NCBI GenBank assembly: GCA_002321305.1
Contig: DCMF01000098.1
Span: 29,191-93,190 of the forward strand
DNA: 64,000 bases
Reading direction: 5' to 3'
Origin: Verrucomicrobia bacterium UBA1629
GTDB taxonomy: Bacteria; Verrucomicrobiota; Kiritimatiellia; RFP12; UBA1067
Under the pieces are notes generated by a model. The model worked only from the letters and a program-made list of their open reading frames with translations, had not been told where the DNA came from and did no database searches. Position 1 is the first letter of the stretch; each line of letters opens with the position of its first letter. Position numbers and translations under genes: made by a program. Of the stretch, positions 37,080-47,600 are shown piece by piece.

Positions 37080-37784
37080 TTACTGCATCGTCGTCTCGTA
37101 GTCGTTCGGGTTCACGAGCGCCCAGATCGTCTTCGAGCGATCGACGAGGCCCTGACGGCGCTCGACCATCGGCTTGCCGCCCTGCTGCGCGTTCATGATG
37201 TTCTGGTCGTCCCAGAACTGCGAGTCGGCCTTGATGCCCTTGATCTCGCTCACGGTGCCGCCGCCGAGGACGTCGCCGTTCTGGTTCGACACCGTGAAGC
37301 CGATCGCCTTGGGCTCGCCGTAGAGCTCCAGGTAGGACGGCGGCAGGCAGACGCACGCGGCGTGCGAACCCTGCGGGATGTTGTAGTAGGTCACGGTCGT
37401 GTTGAAGTAGCTGTACGGCGGCAGGCCCATCTTGTTGCCCTTGTTCTCCTTCGCGCTCTTCGTCTCCAGCATCACGTGCCAGGTGAACGTGAGCTGGTCG
37501 AGGAACTTCGCGTAGGTCGTGTACTTCGTCTCGATCACGATCCACTTGCGCGGCTTCGTGTAGCAGTTGCCGATCATCGTCGCGCCCTGGATGGACGGCG
37601 CGGGCAGACAGCTCGACTGGCCCGTTTTCGGCATCTGGTCGATGAGGATCTTCGCCTCCTTGCCCGTCGTCACGGGACCGTCCTCGTTGCCGGCCATCGC
37701 CTGGACGCCCTTCTTTGTGCGCGGCGCCGCAACCGCCGCCGCGACCGCCACCATCGCCACCGTCATAACCATCAGCTTCTTCAT
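37080..37784 (-). CDS. Amuc_1102-like pilus-associated exported protein
   Basis: A 234-residue secreted protein with signal peptide MKKLMVMTVAMVAVAAAVAA. The body is beta-rich with aromatic residues (FLDQLTFTWHVMLET, PYSYFNTTVTYYNIP). Size, signal and place next to a PilM-like gene match Amuc_1102, which with Amuc_1100 forms part of the Akkermansia pilus-like system. ATG at 37784 has AGGA ten bases upstream. An in-frame ATG 45 nt upstream falls in AT-rich repeat sequence and would hide the signal peptide. Confidence 0.78.
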   Translation of the reverse strand: MKKLMVMTVAMVAVAAAVAAPRTKKGVQAMAGNEDGPVTTGKEAKILIDQMPKTGQSSCLPAPSIQGATMIGNCYTKPRKWIVIETKYTTYAKFLDQLTFTWHVMLETKSAKENKGNKMGLPPYSYFNTTVTYYNIPQGSHAACVCLPPSYLELYGEPKAIGFTVSNQNGDVLGGGTVSEIKGIKADSQFWDDQNIMNAQQGGKPMVERRQGLVDRSKTIWALVNPNDYETTMQ

Positions 37785-37810
37785 GTTCGTGTTCCTTTCT
37801 GGTTTTTTGG

Positions 37811-37860
37811 TTTTCGAATTCAGATTCAAGATTTCAGATTTAAAATTTCAGATCTCTGTT
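37811..37860. repeat. AT-rich TTCAGATTTAAAA-type repeat upstream of the Amuc_1102-like gene
   Basis: Four degenerate 10-13-nt units built on TTCAGAT. It lies directly upstream of the pilus operon, where the promoter is expected. Confidence 0.65.
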
Positions 37861-37867
37861 TTATCAG

Positions 37868-37978
37868 ACGTGAAAGACGAGAGAGGCGTGAGGGACAGGA
37901 GGCCCTTGGCCGCTCGTTGTCGCCTTAGTCTCTTCGCGCTCACGTCTCTCATGTCACTTGTCCCTCATGTCGTTGAGA
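37868..37978. repeat. GAGGGAC-family hairpin between kdsD and the pilus operon
   Basis: The left arm (GACGTGAAAGACGAGAGAGG, then GTGAGGGAC units) and right arm (CTCACGTCTCTCATGTCAC, TTGTCCCTCATGTC) are complementary 9-nt arrays about 110 nt end to end. Confidence 0.88.
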
Positions 37979-37984
37979 ATTTTC

Positions 37985-39070
37985 TCACATCACCTTCATC
38001 TTCGGCAGGTCCTGGATGTCCACAAGCCCCACGATGCGGCCTTCCGCGTCGCAGACGGGCAGGTCGTCGATTCGCATCCTCTCGAAGATCTTCAGCAGCT
38101 CCGCCGCGTAGGCGTCGTCATGGACGAACTTGGGCGATTTCGTCATATGCTCGGCGACAGGCGCCGAGAGAATAATCGAATAATCGAATCGCCGAATCGT
38201 CGAATCGGGGGAAGTCTCCGAACCCGACGAAGCCCCCGTCTCTTCATTCATTCGATCATTCGACCATTCGTTCATTCGATTATTTTCCCGACTCATCACC
38301 CGCCGGAAGTCGCCGTCGGTGAAGATGCCGAGAAGCCGGCCCGCCGCATCGGCGACGACCGCCGCGCCGCCCTGCGCCTTCGTCATCGCCATCACGGCCT
38401 CCATCACCGTCGCCGTCGGCGCGACCTTCGCGAGCCGGTCGCCCGTGCGCATGATGTCCGTCACCTTGAGGACAAGCGCACGGCCGATCGCGCCGGCCGG
38501 ATGGTTCGCCGCGTAGTCCGCAAGCGAGAACTTCTGCGCGTCGATCATCACCATCGCGAGCGCGTCGCCCATCGCGAGCGTCGCCGTGACCGAGTTCGTC
38601 GGCGCCATGCCGAAGGGACACGCCTCCTTGCCGCAGGGAATCTCCACGTGCAGGTCGGCGAGCCGCGCGAGCGTCGACTGCGGATTGCCCGTCAGCGCAA
38701 TGACCTTCAGCCCGTGGCGGCGAATCGCCGGGATGAGCCGCACGACTTCCTCGGACTCGCCGCTGAACGAGAGCGCAATCAGCAGATCGCGCGACGACAC
38801 CATGCCGAGGTCGCCGTGCATCGCCTGCACGGGATTGAGGACGATCGAGCGCGTGCCCGTCGAGGCGAAGATCGCGCTCATCTTCTCCGCGACGTGCAGG
38901 TTCTTGCCGACGCCCGTGACGACGACGAGTCCGTCGTTCGCCACGCAGTCCCGCATGAGGCGGATGGCCGAGACGAACGATGCGCCGAGCGAGTCGCGGG
39001 TCTTCTTCAGACCCTCGATCTCGATGTCGAAGACTTGCTTCGCGCGCGTGATCATCTCGGTTTCGGTCAT
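37985..39070 (-). CDS. kdsD: D-arabinose 5-phosphate isomerase (KdsD/KpsF family) with a repeat-coded insertion
   Basis: A 361-residue enzyme that makes arabinose 5-phosphate for KDO of the lipopolysaccharide core. The SIS domain (40-180) contains VVTGVGKNLHVAEKMSAIF, STGTRSIVLNPVQAMHGDLG and ALSFSGESEEV; then two CBS domains (about 205-260 and 300-361: VTDIMRTGD, AEHMTKSPKFV). Between the CBS domains is an insert (about 261-300) with N-N-R-M-N-E-W-S-N-D-R-M and S-T-I-R-R-F-D-Y-S-I-I, encoded by an octamer hairpin. Normal KdsD is about 325 residues. The first ATG is used; an ATG five codons later is possible. Confidence 0.92.
   Translation of the reverse strand: MTETEMITRAKQVFDIEIEGLKKTRDSLGASFVSAIRLMRDCVANDGLVVVTGVGKNLHVAEKMSAIFASTGTRSIVLNPVQAMHGDLGMVSSRDLLIALSFSGESEEVVRLIPAIRRHGLKVIALTGNPQSTLARLADLHVEIPCGKEACPFGMAPTNSVTATLAMGDALAMVMIDAQKFSLADYAANHPAGAIGRALVLKVTDIMRTGDRLAKVAPTATVMEAVMAMTKAQGGAAVVADAAGRLLGIFTDGDFRRVMSRENNRMNEWSNDRMNEETGASSGSETSPDSTIRRFDYSIILSAPVAEHMTKSPKFVHDDAYAAELLKIFERMRIDDLPVCDAEGRIVGLVDIQDLPKMKVM
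38169..38287. repeat. Octamer hairpin element in kdsD
   Basis: Left arm 38169-38210 (AATAATCG-type units) and right arm 38244-38287 (CATTCGAT/CATTCGTT units) are complementary. It encodes the same peptide patterns, in the same frame, as the uvrA octamer elements, in an unrelated protein. Confidence 0.93.
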
Positions 39071-39112
39071 TTCGGTTGGCGATTAAGAGTTATCGGTTGT
39101 TGTCATCTGTTT

Positions 39113-39223
39113 TTGACTGAAGGGGCGTGAGGGACGCGAGAGACAAGAGACCGAACCGTCTCTCATTGTCGCTCTTGTCTCTTTGTCTCACGTCTCTCAT
39201 GACTCTCGCGCCCCTTTTGTCAA
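39113..39223. repeat. GAGGGAC-family hairpin between pta and kdsD
   Basis: A complete-looking element: it starts TTGACTGAAGGGGCGTGAGG and ends CGCCCCTTTTGTCAA, so the termini are inverted repeats with two mismatches. The arms are 9-nt units (GTGAGGGAC, GCGAGAGAC against GTCTCTTTGTCTC). It ends 2 nt before the pta stop. Confidence 0.92.
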
Positions 39224-39225
39224 TT

Positions 39226-40263
39226 TTACTTCGTCGTCGACTGCAGCAGCGTCACGCACATCGTGCCGACGATGTCCTCCGCCGAGCAGCCGCGCGAGAG
39301 GTCGTTCATCGCCTTCGCGAGCCCCTGCAGGTTCGGGCCGATCGCGTCCGCCTCGCCGAGGCGCTGCGCGATCTTGTAGCCGATGTTGCCCGCCTGGAGG
39401 TCCGGGAAGATGAAGACGTTCGCATCGCCCTGGATCGCGCCGTCCCGGTTCTTCTGCCGGCCGACCGACGGCACGATGGCCGCGTCGAACTGCAGTTCGC
39501 CGTCCATCCGAATGCCCTTCTCGGCGAAGGCCGGCTTCGCCAGCTCGACCGCCTTCTGCACCTTCTCGACGAGATCGCCGCCGGCGGAACCCTTCGTGGA
39601 GAACGAGAGGTACGCGACCTTCGGCTCGTTCCCCGTCAGGTCCCGGTACGTCTGCGCCGTCGCGAGGCCGATGTCGACGAGCTGTTCCGCCGTCGGGTTG
39701 GGAATGACGGCGCAGTCGCCGAACGCGAGCACGCTGTCGCCCGAGGCCGTCGGCCGCTTGAGGTCGAGGATGAAGCACGAGGAGGCCGTCTTCACGCCCT
39801 TCTGCGTGCCGAGCGTGTGGAACGCCGCACGCAGCATGTCGCCCGTCGAGGCGATGGAGCCGGCGACAAGGCCGTTGACGCGGCCGAGCTTGACCATCAT
39901 GCCGCCGAAGTAGATGCGCTTCGTGCGGAGCGTCTTCTGCGCCCCGGCGAGGTCGATGATCTTCTGCTTCTCGGCGGGCTTGCGCGACTCCTTTGCGTTC
40001 CAGGCCGCGAGATAGGCCTCTTCGAGTTCCGCGTCGCCCTGCGTGTAGTCGATGACCCGGATGCTGCGGTCGGCGAGCTTCAGGCCCGCCTTCGCCTCGG
40101 CGTCGGCGATCTCCGCCGCCGTGCCCAGCACGACCGGCGTGCAGATCTGGCGATCGACGACGGCGCAGGCCGCCGTGATGACGCGCGGGTCGTTTCCCTC
40201 GGGCAGAACGACCGTGCCGTTCAGCTTCGAGGCCCTTTCGATAATGTTCTTGATGGCGTTCAT
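39226..40263 (-). CDS. pta: Phosphate acetyltransferase
   Basis: A 345-residue single-domain enzyme converting acetyl-CoA and phosphate to acetyl phosphate. It has VVLPEGNDPRVITAA, NGLVAGSIASTGDMLRAAF, NPTAEQLVDIGLATAQTYRDL, ELQFDAAIVPSVGRQKN and the C-terminal NVFIFPDLQAGNIGYKIAQRL, all typical of PTA. It lacks the long N-terminal regulatory part of the E. coli enzyme. ATG at 40263 has GGGGGGA upstream and overlaps the ackA stop (ATGA), so the ackA-pta pair is co-translated for acetate production with ATP gain. Confidence 0.95.
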   Translation of the reverse strand: MNAIKNIIERASKLNGTVVLPEGNDPRVITAACAVVDRQICTPVVLGTAAEIADAEAKAGLKLADRSIRVIDYTQGDAELEEAYLAAWNAKESRKPAEKQKIIDLAGAQKTLRTKRIYFGGMMVKLGRVNGLVAGSIASTGDMLRAAFHTLGTQKGVKTASSCFILDLKRPTASGDSVLAFGDCAVIPNPTAEQLVDIGLATAQTYRDLTGNEPKVAYLSFSTKGSAGGDLVEKVQKAVELAKPAFAEKGIRMDGELQFDAAIVPSVGRQKNRDGAIQGDANVFIFPDLQAGNIGYKIAQRLGEADAIGPNLQGLAKAMNDLSRGCSAEDIVGTMCVTLLQSTTK

Positions 40264-41450
40264 TTCTTTCCCCCCAAGACCCTTACCGTGTCGCGGGCGA
40301 TCATCAGCTCCTCGTTCGTCGGGATGACCACGACGGGGATCTTCGAGTCCTTCGTCGAGATGACCTTCAGCTCGCCGCGCACCCTGTTCGCCGCCTTGTC
40401 GAGCTTGATGCCGAGCGCGCCGAGGCGCGCGAGGATGCGCGCGCGCACTTCCGACGAGTTCTCGCCGATGCCGCCGGTCAGGACGATGGCGTCCGCCCCG
40501 CCGACGATCGTGTTGTAGCCGCCGATGTAGAGCGCGACGCGGTAGGCGAGCATCTCCAGCGCGAGTTCGGCCATCTTGTCGCCCTTGTCGGCCTTCGCGC
40601 AGATGTCGCGGCAGTCGCTCGACCCCGTGAGCGCAAGCAGGCCCGACTTCTTGTTGAGGAGCGTGTCCGCCTGCTCCGGCGTGAGGTGCTCGGCCTCCAT
40701 GATCGCGAGGACGGCCGCCGCGTCGATGTTGCCGCAGCGCGTGCCCATCACGAGGCCGGCGAGCGGCGTGAGGCCCATCGTCGTATCGACGACCTGGCCG
40801 TTCTTGATCGCCGCAAGCGAGCTGCCGTTGCCGAGGTGGCACGTGACGAGGTTCACCTTCGCGAGCGGCTTCTTCAGGAACTTCGCCGCCGCGAGCGTCA
40901 CGAACTTGTGGGACGTGCCGTGGAAGCCGTACTTGCGGATGCCGAGCTTCCTGTAGTACTTCGGGTCGATCGCGTACATGCCCGCGCAGTCCGGCATCGT
41001 CGCGATGTGGAAGGCCGTGTCGAAGACGCCGACGTTCGGGACGCCCTTGAAGATCTTCTCGCACGCCTCGATGCCGCCGAGGTTCGCCGGCATGTGGAGG
41101 GGGCCGAACTTCACGAGCTTCCTCGCCTTCGCCATGTTCGCCTTGTCCATGAGCGCCGAGTCCTTGAAGACCTCGCCGCCGTGGAGGACGCGGTGGCCGA
41201 TCGCGTCGATGCCAAGCGGGTTGCGAGACGTGAGGCGTGAGTCGTGCGTCGAGACGAGGGCCGGATTCGCCGAGAGCTCGGCGACGACCTGCTTCAGGGC
41301 CTCGGCGTGATCCTTCGGGCCGCCGCAGCCGATGCGCTCGATGACGCCCTTCGCGAGACGCGTCTCGGTCTTCATGTCGAAGAGCTGGTACTTGAGCGAG
41401 CTGGAGCCCGAATTGATGACGAGAACTTTGCGAATTTCCTTTTTCATCAT
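40260..41450 (-). CDS. ackA: Acetate kinase
   Basis: A 396-residue kinase converting acetyl phosphate and ADP to acetate and ATP. N-terminal VLVINSGSSSLKYQLFD, then AIGHRVLHGGEVFKDS, FDTAFHIATMP, YGFHGTSHKFV, VTCHLGNGSSLAAIKNG, GTRCGNIDAAAV, VLTGGIGENSSEVRARI and C-terminal VVVIPTNEELMIARDT. Around residues 64-76 a small segment THDSRLTSR lies between conserved blocks and is coded by three heptamers. Start: ATG 41450 or 41447, or GTG 41456; no clear Shine-Dalgarno. The upstream gap is filled by repeats, and no -10 is obvious. Confidence 0.96.
   Translation of the reverse strand: MMKKEIRKVLVINSGSSSLKYQLFDMKTETRLAKGVIERIGCGGPKDHAEALKQVVAELSANPALVSTHDSRLTSRNPLGIDAIGHRVLHGGEVFKDSALMDKANMAKARKLVKFGPLHMPANLGGIEACEKIFKGVPNVGVFDTAFHIATMPDCAGMYAIDPKYYRKLGIRKYGFHGTSHKFVTLAAAKFLKKPLAKVNLVTCHLGNGSSLAAIKNGQVVDTTMGLTPLAGLVMGTRCGNIDAAAVLAIMEAEHLTPEQADTLLNKKSGLLALTGSSDCRDICAKADKGDKMAELALEMLAYRVALYIGGYNTIVGGADAIVLTGGIGENSSEVRARILARLGALGIKLDKAANRVRGELKVISTKDSKIPVVVIPTNEELMIARDTVRVLGGKK
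41223..41258. repeat. Short heptamer array inside ackA
   Basis: On the coding strand: ACGACTC-ACGCCTC-ACGTCTC. It matches units of the array at 280-353 (CACGACTC, CACCCCTC). Encodes the loop T-H-D-S-R-L-T-S-R. Short, so moderately certain. Confidence 0.6.
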
Positions 41451-41485
41451 AGTCACTTTCGGTTTCAGATTTGTCTTTTCCCCGT

Positions 41486-41565
41486 CCCGTTTGTCCGCTG
41501 TCCTTTGCGCGCCGTCCTTCCTTCGAGAGCCTCGGACAGAGGACAGCCGACAGCGGACAAACAGG
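41486..41565. repeat. GGACAGCG-family hairpin upstream of ackA
   Basis: GTTTGTCCGCTGTC pairs perfectly with GACAGCGGACAAAC at the other end; units of GGACAG/GGACAGCC lie between. The centre TCCTTCGAGA is shared with 36974-37056. It could act as a transcription barrier after the giant gene, although it lacks a T-run. Confidence 0.92.
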
Positions 41566-41566
41566 C

Positions 41567-41624
41567 ATTCATCTCATTCGATTATTCAGTCATTCGATTA
41601 TTCGATTATTCGATCATTCGATTA
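41567..41624. repeat. Octamer array (ATTCGATT) at the end of the giant surface-protein gene
   Basis: Six to seven 8-nt units, single arm. On the minus strand it contains TAATCGAATGA, with TAA and TGA in reach of every frame, unlike copies inside genes. It begins within the last codon and stop of the giant gene. Confidence 0.9.
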
Positions 41625-44600
41625 CTGTTCGATCTCGACCTTGTAGAAGCCGCCGGTCGCCTGGACGTCGGACATCGGAACGCGGATGACGCCCGACTTC
41701 AGGCTGTCGCCCGAAACCGTCACCGCCTCCGTCGCGACCGTCTGCCATTCGCCCGCAAGCGTCGCGGTGTGCAGCACCTTCACCGTCACCGTCGAGCCGA
41801 GCTTGACGCGGTAGACCCCCGACGCGACCTGTTCCGGCTGCGTGACCGAACCCGCGACCGTCAGCTCGACAGCCCCCGCCGCCGCGTCGAACGCCATGCC
41901 GGAGATGACCAACGTACCGTCCTCGACGGTCGGGTTTTGGCAGAGCTCGCCCGTCGCCGGATCAACCGTCAGGTTCGGCGAAACGCCCATCGCCAGCGCC
42001 GCGAAGGACGCGGACGAGAGGAAGGCGTTCTGGATGCCGCTCGCCAGACCCGCCGTCGGCACGTTCGCGCGGTTGATCTCGTAGAGCATGTCCCTGACCA
42101 GGGTGTTGTCGATGGCGACCTCGCCCGCACCCGACAGGGTCAGGCGATCCACGCCCTTGGCCGTCAGGAACGTGCCGTTCGCGCGCTGTGCCGCCGTCGC
42201 CATCACGTACTCCCAGGCGTCCGGCAGGTTGTCGCCGTCCGTGTCAGCGTCTTCGAGGTAGATCGTCACCGCCTCGCTCGCGCCCACGCTGCCGCCGACC
42301 GTGACCGCCACCGGGTTGAGGTAGTCGGCCGTCGAGCCGTCACGCTGGCAGAAGTAGCCCATCGACTCCCACTTGTCCCAGACGCCGTTGCCGTTCGAGT
42401 CCACGAACGCCTGCAGGTAGTAGTCGCCCTTCGGGAGCCCGAGGAGGCGGCAGTTGACGCCGCCGTCCGTCACCGTCTTGTCGACGAATCCGCCGGAGAC
42501 CGGCGCACCCGTGAAGTCGGGCGACGTGTAGGCCCGGACGCGGATGAGCGCGTTCGCGTCGTTCGTGACGACCGCCGGCCCGTAGTAGCGGACGGACGTC
42601 TGGATGCTGCCGATGTCGTAGCCGTTCGTCTGCACGCCCATGCGGAACGTGCCGCCCGTGACGAAGCTGTCGTTCTTGAACTTCGCGTTCGCCGCGGAAA
42701 TCGACCACGTGTACGCCTTGTTGTTCTCGAAGACGCCCGTCGCGCCCGCCGGACGGTCGCCGACGAACACCGGCGCCGCCCATGTGTAGACGCCGTCCGC
42801 ATCCGCCGCCGGCATCCGCAGGTAGTCGCTCGTCCAGCTGAACGCGCCATCCGCGCTCTTGATCATGACCTTGAACGCCGTGTAGCCGTTGCTGTTGTAG
42901 GGCATCCGCCACTGGAACGTCGGCTGACCCAGCTTCACGACGCCGTTGCCGCTGGCAATCGGCTCGGGCAGAAGGCGCTTCGTGTCGAACCAACGCACCG
43001 GCATCACCTTCGACATGTTGCTCGATTCACCAAGGGACGCAACCGATTCGTTTCCAATTACAATGCGGTAGACGACACCGAGTACATCGCCCAACATGTA
43101 CTGTGAAGCCCCCGTCGAAGACGGAATGCGCCCGTTACTGCCTATCCGACTAATAACATCACCATACAAAGTCTCCCAATCTACATCTAACGCGCCCGTC
43201 GCCAAGAAGTTAGCCTCGGTAATCCACGGATTCACGCCATCAGAGACTTGCATGTCAAGGATGACGCGATTGCCTCCTGCGCCAACATCTTCAGCGAAAA
43301 CCTCGCCCTGCGTACCGAAGATGATGTGCCGCACGACGCGGATGCGGTTGTAGACGCCGCCGCTCGGCTGGGACGCCGACACGAAGTTCGTGTAGTTGCC
43401 GCTTTCCGTGCCGTAGAGGACCGTGCGATCATCGAGACCCTTGATCGGATCGACGCGCGCAAAGACCGGCGTCGTGTCCGTCAGCATGAGCGCGGCCGAC
43501 GTGCCCTTCCACGAGACGTCCACGCCCGTGACGCAGCCATAGGGCTCGCCCGCCGTGTACGCGCCGTCGCCGTCCAGGTCGGCGAAGGCGATGATCGTGT
43601 TCAGGCCCTCGCGGACGTGGCCCGTGTCGGCCTGACCGAGGTAAAGCTTGCGCGGCAGGCCCACCGCCTCGTTCGCCGAATAGGCGATACGGAAGGACTG
43701 ATCCTCCAGCGAGATGTAGTCGCTGTCATTCGTCACGTTGGAGACGTACTGATCCTTGAAGACACCAAGGTTGAGGTCGAATGCACCCGTGGTCAAATCG
43801 ACCGTGCCAAGCACGCGCCCCGACTTGGTGTGAAGCCACTTCGCGGTCTTGCTGCTCTCGTCGCTGCGAACCTCCAGATCCGTCAGCACGCTGTACTCCG
43901 TGCCGCGCGAGAGAAGCTCAACGTTGTTGTCGCCGTACTTGCGCCTGTCGGCGTCATATTCGGCGCGCGTACCGCGCTTGTCCTCGTACCACACCTTTCC
44001 CGTGGCGACGCGGTAGTGGGTGACCGACCAGCTGTACGTCTCGCTCGACGGATCGTAGCAGAACTCAAGCTGCAGGGAGTTCTTGTTAATGTAGCCCGGC
44101 GTCAACGTACCGATCGCGTGGCGATTCGACCACTTGCCAATCGTCCGCGTATAGGCCGTGCCGTCGGCGGTCTGCGACGAGCCGCTGCCGGAACTGGACG
44201 TTCCCGTGCCTGTGCTGCTCGTCTTGCTGACCTTGCCGATGTTGTAGACGGCATCCGCCCCGCGGTTCATGTTCGTGCTCGTGTACGTCTGGACGACGAG
44301 CGACGCCTTCTCGACCGCATCCTTGCGCGGACCCGCGTAGTTGACGGCGAGTGCAACCGCCGGGATCGGATAGTCCGCCACAAGGCCATCGGCCGCCGCA
44401 TAGTGCGACTGCTCATCGGCAACAATCGGCATGCCCTGCTTCGCGTAGCGCGCCTCGCTGCGGTTCGACCAGCCGTCGCCGTCCGCATCCGCATACGGGT
44501 CATAGACGCTGCGCGAGGCATAGCCGTCCGAATAGAGGTCTTCCCAAGCGTCGTCCACAAGGTCGTGGTCAGTGAAGATCTCGCCGACGTAGAGGTCGCC

Positions 44601-47600
44601 GACCTGGAAGAAGTAGTCGGGCACGCCCGGATTCACCGAATCGGCGCGCGTCGGGTCGAACCGCTTGCCCAGCTTCGAGAACACCTCGGAAAGAAGGTAT
44701 TCGACATAGTTCGGGAGGCCGTCGTTGTCATGGTCGTCGAGGCCGGACTCGTTCTGGAGGCCGTAGAGTTCCTCCCACCAGTCGGGCAAGCCGTTGCCGT
44801 TGACGTCGTAGCGCTGACGGAATTTCTCGACGCTGGCGTCGTCCGTAACGGGGTCATCGTTCTCGTCACCGTGATAGCCGCGCGCCAAGTCGCGCAGATA
44901 CGCCTCGTAGGCCTTCATGTACGTGCCATTCGTCTGGTCGGGCCACCTGACGAGCGTTTCCCAGCCGATGTCGCCCGTTCCCGTGACCGCGTTGTCGCGG
45001 TAGAGGTCATTGGCCAGCTTCTCCCACCAGTCAGGCAGGCCGTCGCCGTCCTCGTCGGCGCCGGCGACCTCCCAGTTCGAGGACGATCCCTGGCTGTCCC
45101 ACAGGTCATCGGTGTGCTTCGCGTAGGCGCCGCCGAGCGCAAGCAGATCGTCGCCCATCTGGTTGAGATGGCGCCCCGTGAACTCGAAAAGCGTCACGAA
45201 GTTCGAATTGTTCGACACGGCGGCGTCATACGTCGCCGCGAAGTGGCGACGGCTGCTCGCCGCAAAGTATTCCGCGTCCGTGTACTTGACGTCGCCGCGC
45301 AGGTACTGCGTCCAAAGCGAAACCGGCTCGGCCGTGCGGGCGAACTTGTACGAACCTGCCATGTCGCCCTTGTAGTCCTCGCTCCAGTAGCGGGAGTCGA
45401 GCGTCGTGCCGTCGTAGCGCGGCAGGTGCGCGACGGTGTTCGGCACCCAGCAGATCCACGCCGGGTGGTTGTAGACCGTGTCCGTGTAGCCCGCCAGAAC
45501 GTCCTGCCACCACGCGATGCCGTAGCCCTCCGGGCGCGAGCGGAGCGCACGCCCGCCGTCGCCAGCCGCGTTCACGCCTTCGTAGTCGAACCCGGCCGGG
45601 GCCGTCGCGACCGCGCCCTCGTTCGCCGCGCCGAAGAGCGAGTCGAACGCCCAGTGGAAGCGCAGTTCCGCCGGGAGCGGATACGGATTGCCGCTGCCGT
45701 CCTTCGCGTAGCGGCCGCGGTAGATGTCGCTCACGCCGCCCTTGCTCCACTCGGCGAAGAACGCCTCGCGGTTCGCCTTCGCGTCCTCGGACGTGAAGCG
45801 CGTCATCTTCGCGGCGGCGATCTCGTCCGCCGTGCGCGCGCCGTCCCAGATGCGGACTTCATCGACAAAGCCCGTGAAGAAGCTCTTGTAGGCGTCCCAG
45901 CCGAGGCCGCGCGTGACGTCCAGCGCGAGACCTTTGCGTCCGTCGGCCGTCGTCTTCACGCTCGCGCCGATGACGATCGCGTGATGCGAGTAGATGCGTC
46001 CGCCGAGGTACGCGCCGCCGGGGTCACTCGTCGCGGCGTCGATCATCCCATAGGTCGGCTGAAGCCCCGACTTGACGTAGCCGGCAACCTTGCCGTCCAC
46101 GTAGAGCGTCAGCGTGTCCGCATCATACGTCGCCGCGAGATGCGTCCATGCCGTCGTCGCCGGAAGATCGCTGAACGCCTCGACGGTGTTGCGCGTCGTG
46201 TCGTTCGGGTCGAAGCCCGTGTACCACCGGCCGCCCTTCAGGCCGAGGCGGAAGTTGCAGCGGACGTACTCGCGGTCGTCCGGGCTCGACATCTCCACGC
46301 GCACCGCGCGCTCGATGACGGTCGCGTCGTCCAGCGACTCCGCCTTGACCCAGCACTCGACCGTGTACTGGACGAACTCCATGTCATCAGGATACCGCCC
46401 GCCACGGGAAGCCAGCGGATGGTACTCGCGTGTGAAGGGCATGGTCTGGAGGATCGAGGGGCGCGTCGGGCCCTGGAAGTACATCGCCTGGCGACGGCGC
46501 GGCGAATCCGCGTCGATCGGGTCGGTCTTGCCGCGATACTTGCCAGCGACCTCGTCCTGGTCATTGAGGCCGTCATGGTCGGAGTCGAAGCCCTCGTTCT
46601 GCTCGAAGGAAGCGACCCAGCCATAGGCGTTGTTCACGCCGACGACCTTCCAGGCGTCGGGGTTGTAGCCGATGAACGCGCCACCGGCCATGTCAGCCGA
46701 CGCATAGCCGTCAAAGTCGGCGAACCGATACGTCTGGCCCCCGAAAGTGAAGCCGTCGCCCGACAGCATGATCGCCTCGGCGCGATACGGCATGCGGTAG
46801 TTCATGCGCACGAGCGAGTTCGAGTAGGTCGAGTCGGTCATCCACAGCGGCGTCGGGTCGGTATGGTGCCAGATCGCCGTCGGATTGACGAGCGGCATGA
46901 TCGCCTCCTCCTGGTTGCGGATGCCGTCGCCGTCGGGGTCGGCCGTCGCGAGGCCGTTCAGCCACGGGAAGACCTCGAAGTCGTAGCCGTTGCCACGCGG
47001 CTGCTTGCCCGTCCAGCTCGGCAGGGAGACCTTGCGCTGCCAGTAGTTCAGGGTGGAGGCGGTTTCTCCCCAGGCCTCCGGCGTCAGCTTCGTGTTCGAG
47101 TAGAGCGCGTCATAGATGACGTCAAAGCCGCCCGAATCCTTCAGCTGGCCACTCCGTCCCAGAAGCGGGTTCATGCCGTGGAAGACCTCGTAGTAGTCGT
47201 CCATGCCGTCATGGTCGGTGTCAGGGTCGATCGGCGAGCAGCTCGCGTACTTCGTCGGCACGTAGTTGATGTCGCTCGGCTTCGCGCCCAGGACGGCCTC
47301 CCACGCCGCGCCCCACGTGTCCTTGAACTTGTGTTCGTTGGCGCGGTCGTAGAACCAGTAGTAGGCGCCGGTCGTCTTCTTCTTGCCCAGCGTAAAGTCG
47401 AGATAGGCCGCGTCCCAGACGTTCGTCACGCGCGAGAAGTACTGCGCGCCCGAACCCATGTCCATGACGAGGTGCGGGTTGTAGATCGCGCTGGAGGCGT
47501 CCACGAGCGTCTTGTACCAGAACTCGTTCACGTCGTCGCTGCCGAGCAGGCCGGCCGCGTGGAACTTGCGCGCCGCCGCGCCCGCGTCGAAGACGACGTT

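Noticed and set aside
39113..39223. Integron attC site or REP/RAYT element
   Set aside because: Hairpin ends are present, but no R-box motifs, integrase, cassette structure or Y1 transposase is in the window, and the tandem-repeat arms do not fit either class.
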